DNA of 5,623 bases, from contig DHDT01000013.1 in assembly GCA_002399505.1 (NCBI GenBank), forward strand, positions 30,303-35,925, given 5' to 3'. Source of the stretch: Caryophanales bacterium UBA4869 (lineage in GTDB: Bacteria > Bacillota_I > Bacilli_A > RFN20 > CAG-288). The number at the start of each line of letters is the position of its first letter. Position 1 is the first letter of the stretch. The translations under genes were made by a program, and so were the position numbers. Below the pieces are notes generated by a model that saw only the letters and a program-made list of their open reading frames with translations, did no database searches and had not been told where the DNA came from. Positions 1 through 4,959 of the stretch are shown here, piece after piece.

Positions 1-9
1 TAAATCGTC

Positions 10-38
10 TTGAAATAAACAACAATGTCAAGGTTAAT
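10..38 (+). promoter_or_regulatory. possible promoter of the lipoprotein gene
   Basis: TTGAAA at 10-15 is followed after 17 bases by GTTAAT at 33-38. The first is a good -35 (four of six bases match TTGACA from the left), the second a mediocre -10 (four of six match TATAAT). The pair sits about 40 bases before the start codon, which is a normal distance. It is weak, and the gene could instead be transcribed from outside the window. No other better box pair is visible in the 77 bases present. Confidence 0.3.
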
Positions 39-63
39 CATTGTAGCAGTTGCTTTTCCTAAA

Positions 64-70
64 AAGGAGG
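64..70 (+). promoter_or_regulatory. ribosome binding site of the lipoprotein gene
   Basis: AAGGAGG lies seven bases before the ATG at 78. It is a near-perfect complement to the 16S rRNA 3' end and fixes the start at 78 rather than at the in-frame ATG at 93 (Met6). Confidence 0.85.
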
Positions 71-77
71 GAATAGT

Positions 78-587
78 ATGAAAAGAAGAAATATGATTCT
101 CCTCTTCTCAGTTCTCGGAATGCTCTGCGGATGTCAAAGCGGTGATCACACAATAGACTTCAAAGTCTCTCTCGACAGTACAAAAAGCACTTATTCTCCA
201 GTCGAATACAAAACAAGTCTGGATTTGTCTTCTTTCCAGAAGAAATTCACTGAGATGCCAAAGATCATCCCCGGTGATATCCTCTCGATTGTCTACGGCG
301 ACAAAGAAGGAAAAGAGGCTGTTGATTACCATCTGAAAGAAGCTTCCTTTACAACCGGAACACTGATGCAGACACCTGGAGTAAACCAAGGAGACATCGT
401 CTTTGACAAAAATCCCGAAAACTATTATTTTGTCTGCGATACCCAAAGACTTATCAAATCAGATTTTGAAATCATCGACGCTAACAAAGGCGGAAACAAC
501 GTAAAGGTCTATTGTTCATACTACCCAGATAAAAATAACAGTGGGAAATACGAAATTGCCGGTCTGTTCCTAGCTATGCCAAGATAG
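78..587 (+). CDS. small secreted lipoprotein of unknown function
   Basis: The 169-residue product begins with a lipoprotein signal peptide: a basic start (KRR at 2-4), a hydrophobic core at about 6-16, and the lipobox LCGC at 16-19. Cys19 would therefore be the lipidated first residue of the mature protein, anchored to the outer face of the cytoplasmic membrane. The remaining 150 residues are polar, with mixed charge and many alternating hydrophobic residues, as in a small beta-rich extracytoplasmic domain. Two further cysteines (120 and 146) are present and could pair, which is a guess. There are no membrane segments after the signal. I do not recognise the family. Its start is well supported by AAGGAGG at 64-70, and it ends in TAG just before a hairpin terminator. 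No neighbour on the same strand is visible, so the context gives no clue to its role. Confidence 0.85.
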   Translation: MKRRNMILLFSVLGMLCGCQSGDHTIDFKVSLDSTKSTYSPVEYKTSLDLSSFQKKFTEMPKIIPGDILSIVYGDKEGKEAVDYHLKEASFTTGTLMQTPGVNQGDIVFDKNPENYYFVCDTQRLIKSDFEIIDANKGGNNVKVYCSYYPDKNNSGKYEIAGLFLAMPR

Positions 588-603
588 AACCAATCTAATC
601 AAT

Positions 604-634
604 AAAACCCTCTTTGGACTGCAAAGAGGGTTTT
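604..634 (+). terminator. terminator of the lipoprotein gene, probably bidirectional
   Basis: A perfect 13-bp stem (604-616 with 622-634) closes a five-base loop, GACTG, starting 17 bases after the lipoprotein stop codon. The stem begins with AAAA and ends with TTTT, so it gives a U-run in either direction. Beyond the stem the + strand reads CAGATG, a poor U-tail, while the - strand reads ATTGATT. It most likely stops the lipoprotein transcript and may act as a second stop for nifJ read-through. Confidence 0.75.
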
Positions 635-640
635 CAGATG

Positions 641-675
641 AAAGAAAAACTGCTGCAGGTTTCCCCACAGCAGTT
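641..675 (-). terminator. intrinsic terminator of nifJ
   Basis: On the - strand an 8-bp stem, AACTGCTG with CAGCAGTT (675-668 and 655-648), is followed at once by a T-rich run, TTTTTCTTT (649-641). Inner G and C bases can add two pairs. The hairpin begins 18 bases after the nifJ stop codon. Stem, U-run and position all fit a Rho-independent terminator for nifJ. Confidence 0.8.
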
Positions 676-693
676 GTTTTCAACTATCGGATT

Positions 694-3600
694 TTACTTA
701 TCAAGTCCGCCGTATCTCAAGATATCGTTGTATCTCTGTTCAGCATACTTCTGAGACTTGGTGAGAAGCTCTTCAGCATGATCAGGATTAACCTTAGGTA
801 AGAGGCTGTATCTGGTCTGAGTCATGACGAAGTCACGGAACTTGGTGAAGTCAGGTTTGCAGGACATGACAAGAGGAGACTTGCCCTGTTCAGCCAAACG
901 AGGATCATAAGTATAAGTGAGGAAGTAACCGCAATCGACGGCCATCTTCTCCTGCTTCATGGCATTTCCTAAACCGCCCTTGATACCCTGTTCCTGGCAA
1001 GGAGCATAGCACATGACAAGTGAAGGTCCATTATAGCTTTCGGCATCGGTCAGGGCCTTGATAGCCTGGGAAGGATTAGATCCTAAGGAGATAGAGGCGA
1101 CATAGACATGGTCATAGGCCATAGCGATGAGACCCATATTCTTCTTGGCAGTCTTCTTACCGGAAGCGGCAAACTTAGCAATCTGACCAGTCTGTGAAGA
1201 CTTGGAGGCCTGACCGCCAGTGTTGGAATAGACTTCAGTATCGAGGATCAGGATGTTGACATCATCGTTAGAGGCGATGATGTGATCAACGCCGCCAAAG
1301 CCGATATCATAAGACCAACCATCTCCGCCGACGATCCAGACAGACTTGTCAAGAAGATCATTCTTCATCTCCAAGAGAGCCTTGATATCAGCATTGGAAG
1401 ACTGTTTGATCAAAGCCAGCATCTTAGGAAGCATGACTCTGACGTGAGCCTTGTTCTTGATATTGAGAACATAGTCATTCAGAGTATCCTTGAGTTCAGG
1501 TTCGACCTTTTCGATATTGTTGTTGATGATGTTGATGATCTTAGTGAGCTTGAAGTCAGTGGCGATTCTCATACCATAACCATATTCGGCGTTATCCTCG
1601 AATAAGGAGTTAGCCCAGGCAATACCGTTGCCGTTCTTATCAGTGACAAGAGGAGTAAGAGGAGTAGAGCCATTGTAGATTGAAGAGCAGCCGGTGGCAT
1701 TGGCGACTAACATATCCTGACCGAAGAGCTGAGAGGTAAGACGATAATAAGGAGTTTCACCGCAGCCGGCGCAGGCTCCGGAGACTTCCTGATAAGGCAT
1801 ATGGAAGGCAACTTCCTTGACAGTTCCGGCAGGATAGTATCCAGTTCTAGGTTCTACCTGCTTGTAAAGGATAGCGGCAGCTTCTTCATGAGCAAACTGA
1901 GACTTGGCTTCGACAAGCTTGAGAGCTTTTTCCATGCTCGGCTTGCCAGTCTTGGGATCCATGATGATCTTGCCGTTTTCATCCTTCTGAACCTTGCCGG
2001 GGCACTGATTGACGCAGAGTCCGCAGCCGACGCAGTTCATCGGAGAAACCTGAATACGGAACTTCAGATCCTTGACATTGGCTCCGCCCATGGCAGGTAA
2101 GACATCAACCTGTTCTTCGAGAGGAAGCTTCTTGATTTCTTCATCAGTGAGTAAGAACGGACGGATAGTGGCATGAGGGCAGACAAAGGCGCACTGGTTG
2201 CACTGGATGCAGTTGTCCTTGTTCCAGACAGGAACACGGTCAGCAATAGAACGCTTTTCGTTATAGGTGATGTTGTTCTGCATAGTTCCATCTTCAAGTT
2301 CCCATTCACGGAACTTGGAGACAGGAAGATCATAGCCATCAAGGTTGTTGACGACATTGACATAAGAATCCCAGTATTCATCACCGGTCATCTTAACACT
2401 GCTGTTAGTGGCAAGGTCAGCCCAAGCGGCATCAACCTTGACTTCTCTTAAACCGGCAGTACCCTGATCAATAGCCTTGTAGTTCATATCGACAACGTCC
2501 TGGCCCTTCTTGGCGTAGGACTTGGCAGCAAACTTCTTCATCCAGCCATTAGCCTCATCATAAGGCATGATCTGCTGGTTAAGATAGAAGAAAGAAGCCT
2601 GTAAGATGGTGTTAGTATGACGGCCCATTCCGATTGAAAGGGCAATCTTGTTGGCATCGATGACATAGAACTTAGCATGTTTCTCAGCTAACTGTTTCTT
2701 CATACGGTTAGGCATAGCAGCGATAAGGGCGGCATCGTCCATATCAGTGTTGAGTAAGAAAGTTCCGTTTTCCTTCAGGTTCTTGATCATATCGAACTTG
2801 AAGATATAGGAATCAAGAGAGCAGCTGACGAAATCAGCGTTCTCAACATAGTAAGTAGAATGAATAGGCTGTTTGCCAAATCTTAAGTGAGAACGGGTAA
2901 CACCGCCGGACTTTCTGGAATCATAGGCAAAATAAGCCTGAGCATACTGATGAGTCTCATCGCCGATGATCTTGATAGAAGACTTGTTGGCGGAGACAGT
3001 TCCATCAGAACCTAAGCCGTAGAAGAGGCAAGAGGTATAGCTATGAGGGATCTTGTAAGATTCATCGATAGCGATGGAAAGATGAGTGACATCATCGTTG
3101 ATGCCGACTGTGAATCCAGTCCAGGTCTTAGGAGCATCAAGGAAATCATAAACAGACTTGATATCCTTAGGCTGAGTGTCTCTGGAAGAAATACCATAAC
3201 GGCCGCCGATGACATCGATATCCTGACGTCCGCCCTGTCTTAAGGCAGCGACGACATCGAGGTATAAAGGCTCTCCGTCAGCGCCGGGTTCCTTGGTACG
3301 ATCAAGAACGGCGATCTTCTTGACAGAAGCAGGAATAGTAGCCATCAAATGCTTGACAGAGAACGGACGATAAAGGTGGACCTTGATAAGACCGACCTTT
3401 TCTCCCTTCTTCATCAAATCAGTGACGACTTCAATAGCAGTCTCAGTAACACTGCCCATGGCAATGATAACCTTGGTAGCTTCAGGATCACCAAAATAGA
3501 CAAACGGAGCATAAGGCCGTCCGGTTGCTTCAGAGACCTTCTGGAAATACTCGCAGGCGACATCGACGATCTTGTTCTCGTGGATGTTCTGAGCTTCACG

Positions 3601-4296
3601 GCCCTGGAAGCAGATATCATCATTTTCAGCACCGCCACGGGTCACAGCGTGACCATGGGGATTAAGAGCTCTCTTCTTGAAATCATTGACAGCATCAAGA
3701 TCGAGAAGTCCCTTCCAGAAATCATCATTGACAAACTCGACGTTCTGAATCTCGTGTGAGGTTCTGAAACCATCGAAGAAATGAATGACAGGAGTGGAAC
3801 CTTTGATAGCTACCAAATGAGCCATCGGGGCTAAATCGGCGACTTCCTGGACAGAGTGAGAGCAGATCATGCAGGCACCAGTCTGACGGACGGCATAGAT
3901 ATCGCCGTGATCACCGAAAATAGAAAGAGAACGGCTAGCTAAAGATCTGGCTGCAACATGTAAGACTGCAGGAAGTTCCTCACCTACCCATTTGTAAATG
4001 TTCGGAATCATAAGGAGCAGACCCTGAGAGGCAGTGTAAGTAGTGGCTAATGAACCGCCCTGCAAAGCTCCATGGACAGCGCCGGAAGCGCCAGCCTCAG
4101 ACTGCATTTCAACGACTTTGACTTCATCGCCAAAGGCGTTCTTCCAACCCTGAGCAGCATATTCATCGACATGCTCAGCCATAGGGCTAGAAGGAGTAAT
4201 AGGATAAATAGCGGCAACTTCGGTGAATTTGTAGGATCCGATAGCAGCAGCTGTGTTGCCATCAACCGACATGAACGAGAATTTCTGTTTTTCCAT
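694..4296 (-). CDS. nifJ: pyruvate:ferredoxin (flavodoxin) oxidoreductase
   Basis: Cytoplasmic Fe-S and thiamine-diphosphate enzyme that converts pyruvate and CoA to acetyl-CoA, CO2 and reduced ferredoxin or flavodoxin in anaerobes. At 1200 residues it is full length for the single-chain family. The N-terminal domain has YPITPSSP (31-38, Thr34), SEAGA (Glu67) and AARSL (Arg117), matching the substrate and cofactor residues known from Desulfovibrio africanus (Thr31, Glu64, Arg114 as I recall them). Two ferredoxin-type clusters follow, with Cys696/699/702/706 and Cys755/758/761/765. The proximal cluster ligands are Cys842, Cys845, Cys870 and Cys1100. The thiamine site shows GDGW (991-994) and EVYSNTGGQ with Asn1025. 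GGAGG at 4303-4307 lies six bases before the ATG. Lysine is encoded mostly by AAG after the first codons, unlike the AAA-rich flanking genes, which suggests high expression. No frameshift or missing ligand was seen. Confidence 0.98.
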   Translation of the reverse strand: MEKQKFSFMSVDGNTAAAIGSYKFTEVAAIYPITPSSPMAEHVDEYAAQGWKNAFGDEVKVVEMQSEAGASGAVHGALQGGSLATTYTASQGLLLMIPNIYKWVGEELPAVLHVAARSLASRSLSIFGDHGDIYAVRQTGACMICSHSVQEVADLAPMAHLVAIKGSTPVIHFFDGFRTSHEIQNVEFVNDDFWKGLLDLDAVNDFKKRALNPHGHAVTRGGAENDDICFQGREAQNIHENKIVDVACEYFQKVSEATGRPYAPFVYFGDPEATKVIIAMGSVTETAIEVVTDLMKKGEKVGLIKVHLYRPFSVKHLMATIPASVKKIAVLDRTKEPGADGEPLYLDVVAALRQGGRQDIDVIGGRYGISSRDTQPKDIKSVYDFLDAPKTWTGFTVGINDDVTHLSIAIDESYKIPHSYTSCLFYGLGSDGTVSANKSSIKIIGDETHQYAQAYFAYDSRKSGGVTRSHLRFGKQPIHSTYYVENADFVSCSLDSYIFKFDMIKNLKENGTFLLNTDMDDAALIAAMPNRMKKQLAEKHAKFYVIDANKIALSIGMGRHTNTILQASFFYLNQQIMPYDEANGWMKKFAAKSYAKKGQDVVDMNYKAIDQGTAGLREVKVDAAWADLATNSSVKMTGDEYWDSYVNVVNNLDGYDLPVSKFREWELEDGTMQNNITYNEKRSIADRVPVWNKDNCIQCNQCAFVCPHATIRPFLLTDEEIKKLPLEEQVDVLPAMGGANVKDLKFRIQVSPMNCVGCGLCVNQCPGKVQKDENGKIIMDPKTGKPSMEKALKLVEAKSQFAHEEAAAILYKQVEPRTGYYPAGTVKEVAFHMPYQEVSGACAGCGETPYYRLTSQLFGQDMLVANATGCSSIYNGSTPLTPLVTDKNGNGIAWANSLFEDNAEYGYGMRIATDFKLTKIINIINNNIEKVEPELKDTLNDYVLNIKNKAHVRVMLPKMLALIKQSSNADIKALLEMKNDLLDKSVWIVGGDGWSYDIGFGGVDHIIASNDDVNILILDTEVYSNTGGQASKSSQTGQIAKFAASGKKTAKKNMGLIAMAYDHVYVASISLGSNPSQAIKALTDAESYNGPSLVMCYAPCQEQGIKGGLGNAMKQEKMAVDCGYFLTYTYDPRLAEQGKSPLVMSCKPDFTKFRDFVMTQTRYSLLPKVNPDHAEELLTKSQKYAEQRYNDILRYGGLDK

Positions 4297-4299
4297 ACA

Positions 4300-4307
4300 C
4301 TTCCTCC
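4300..4307 (-). promoter_or_regulatory. ribosome binding site of nifJ
   Basis: On the - strand GGAGGAAG precedes the ATG at 4296 with six bases between GGAGG and the start codon. This supports the chosen start of nifJ. Confidence 0.85.
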
Positions 4308-4334
4308 AATAAATTTATAGATTCTCCAAAGGTT

Positions 4335-4363
4335 ATTATAGAACAAAAAAAATACTTATTAAA
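4335..4363 (-). promoter_or_regulatory. likely nifJ promoter
   Basis: On the - strand a perfect TATAAT (4340-4335) lies about 40 bases before the nifJ start. Seventeen bases further upstream is TTTAAT (4363-4358), a poor -35 with three of six matches. The spacer contains eight T in a row and the DNA upstream is very AT-rich, which may help polymerase binding as an UP-like element. The -10 is convincing, the -35 is not. Confidence 0.6.
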
Positions 4364-4470
4364 CTAATATTTATTTATATAAAATCGAATCATTGAATTA
4401 GAATCAAAATAAAACATCTTTTCTTGTGTTTATACATAGATAATCCCAAAATAACAGCGAAAACACGGAA

Positions 4471-4498
4471 TAAAAAAATAGCAGAACTATTATCTGCT
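4471..4498 (-). terminator. possible intrinsic terminator inside the intergenic region
   Basis: On the - strand AGCAGA (4498-4493) pairs with TCTGCT (4485-4480) across a seven-base loop, and is followed by ATTTTTTTATT. A six-bp stem with seven T in a row is a modest but typical Rho-independent terminator. No protein gene ends just before it, so it would have to end a non-coding transcript or attenuate a long leader reading toward nifJ. It lies well upstream of the nifJ promoter. Confidence 0.45.
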
Positions 4499-4532
4499 TT
4501 AACGATTTATATTGTTTGAACGGCTTTAGGCA

Positions 4533-4602
4533 CAAATCAAACGGAAGACTGGGATGCGTGTTTTAAGGACGCAAAATAAAACAGTTCTTAAATTTTGATT
4601 TG
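4533..4602. repeat. nested inverted repeat
   Basis: Three stems nest around one centre. The outer is a perfect 9-bp match, CAAATCAAA (4533-4541) with TTTGATTTG (4594-4602). The middle is AAGACTG with CAGTTCTT, a match apart from one bulged base. The inner is TGCGT (4555-4559) with ACGCA (4569-4573) around a nine-base loop. Unpaired bases of unequal length separate the stems. The arrangement fits a folded RNA on either strand or an eroded palindromic element. Confidence 0.5.
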
Positions 4603-4670
4603 TTTGACTACACGTATTTAATTCCAACTCCAAATCCCTTTTGCTCAAGGATTTTGAATTACGACAGCTC

Positions 4671-4697
4671 GCCGGCGATGCATACGATTCGTCCGGC
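4671..4697. repeat. GC-rich hairpin
   Basis: GCCGGCGA (4671-4678) pairs with TCG-T-CCGGC (4689-4697), giving eight base pairs with one bulged T and a ten-base loop. It stands out because the surrounding DNA is AT-rich. On the - strand it comes about nine bases after a TATAAT box, so it would sit at the very 5' end of a transcript started there. Confidence 0.5.
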
Positions 4698-4705
4698 TTA
4701 GAAAG

Positions 4706-4711
4706 ATTATA
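4706..4711 (-). promoter_or_regulatory. possible -10 box on the minus strand
   Basis: A perfect TATAAT lies on the - strand directly upstream of the GC-rich hairpin. The best 17-base-spaced -35 is TTTCTT, which is poor, and there is no adjacent TG extension. TATAAT is not rare in AT-rich DNA, so this box is suggestive only. Confidence 0.25.
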
Positions 4712-4896
4712 AGGCATCGATATTGGAAAAGAAAGTAAAAGAGCTTTCGAAATTATAAAAAACATCCTTATTTATCGACTTTTCGATACTTGTAACCCCT
4801 TTCCAATTATTATTTTAAAACATTCAAATAATACAGAAAAGACATGCAAATTATGTCAATAATAGTGCATTTTACGAAAATAAAGAGTTGAAATGC

Positions 4897-4925
4897 TTGT
4901 TAAATACAAATGAATGCTTTATCAT
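4897..4925 (+). promoter_or_regulatory. likely promoter of the metal ATPase gene
   Basis: TTGTTA (4897-4902, four of six matches to TTGACA) and TATCAT (4920-4925, five of six matches to TATAAT) are separated by 17 bases. Transcription would start near 4932, about 28 bases before the ATG, leaving room for the ribosome binding site. The -10 box runs into the dyad described next, so a protein bound there would block polymerase. Confidence 0.5.
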
Positions 4926-4947
4926 ATGTATGTTCGTTCATATGTTA
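4920..4947. promoter_or_regulatory. probable operator (imperfect dyad) of the metal ATPase gene
   Basis: CATATG at 4923-4928 and 4939-4944 flank a ten-base spacer. Around the centre at 4933/4934, further symmetric pairs extend outward (4920/4947, 4921/4946) and inward (4930/4937, 4932/4935). The right arm GTTCATAT matches the GTTCATAT-type half-site known for ArsR/SmtB metal sensors; the left arm ATATGTAT departs from it at two or more positions. The dyad overlaps the -10 box and start point. Repression by a metal-responsive regulator is inferred from this position and from the gene downstream. Confidence 0.45.
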
Positions 4948-4948
4948 T

Positions 4949-4953
4949 GGAGG
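4949..4953 (+). promoter_or_regulatory. ribosome binding site of the metal ATPase gene
   Basis: GGAGG lies six bases before the ATG at 4960. Two in-frame ATG codons upstream (4930 and 4942) lack such a site, and using them would put the GGAGG inside the coding region, so 4960 is the preferred start. Confidence 0.8.
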
Positions 4954-4959
4954 TGCCAA

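Larger units (their letters stand above)
4471..4700 (-). ncRNA. candidate structured small RNA or terminated leader
   Basis: Reading the - strand, a perfect TATAAT at 4711-4706 would start a transcript near 4700. Next come a GC-rich hairpin (4697-4671), a nested inverted repeat (4602-4533), and a hairpin with a seven-T run (4498-4471). Promoter, structure and terminator in this order would give an RNA of about 230 bases. Against it, the -35 position holds only TTTCTT (two of six), and short AT-rich inverted repeats arise easily by chance. I do not recognise a known RNA family; the ends do not pair as in 6S RNA, and tmRNA, SRP and RNase P landmarks are absent. It could also be a decayed repeat element. 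Confidence 0.25.
4308..4948. other. long intergenic region between nifJ and the metal ATPase gene
   Basis: About 640 bases separate two divergently transcribed genes, and no convincing protein gene is present. The edges hold the two promoters. Most of the rest is AT-rich, but 4545-4700 is richer in G and C and carries several inverted repeats: a hairpin with T-run (4471-4498, - strand), a nested repeat (4533-4602), a GC-rich hairpin (4671-4697) and a small perfect hairpin, TATCGA-CTTT-TCGATA (4773-4788). These are listed separately. The stretch 4364-4470 shows nothing I can name. Confidence 0.8.

Noticed and set aside
1..3. TAA at the first bases as the end of an upstream gene
   Set aside because: Three bases cannot show a reading frame, so no partial gene is reported there.
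108..446. 112-residue frame antisense to the lipoprotein gene
   Set aside because: It lies inside a gene with a strong ribosome binding site and signal peptide, and has no comparable start signals of its own.
2064..2384. 106-residue minus-strand frame overlapping the Fe-S cluster region of nifJ
   Set aside because: It is a frame-shifted reading of the same strand as nifJ; the true frame has all eight cluster cysteines here.
3349..3759. 136-residue plus-strand frame, and several shorter ones, opposite nifJ
   Set aside because: nifJ is conserved through the whole stretch; long antisense frames follow from its codon bias, and no good start signals were seen for them.
4526..4765. 79-residue minus-strand open frame in the intergenic region
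   Set aside because: It has no usable ribosome binding site (only AAGG touching the ATG), its protein is low in plausibility with many Ser, Leu and Cys and no motif, and it runs straight through the inverted repeats. It is better read as non-coding structure or the remains of a repeat.
4773..4788. TATCGA-CTTT-TCGATA hairpin as a terminator
   Set aside because: The stem is perfect but only six base pairs and AT-rich, with no T-run directly after it on either strand.
4930..4944. In-frame ATG codons at 4930 and 4942 as starts of the ATPase
   Set aside because: Neither has a ribosome binding site, 4930 precedes the likely transcription start, and both would place GGAGG inside the coding region; 4960 has ideal spacing.
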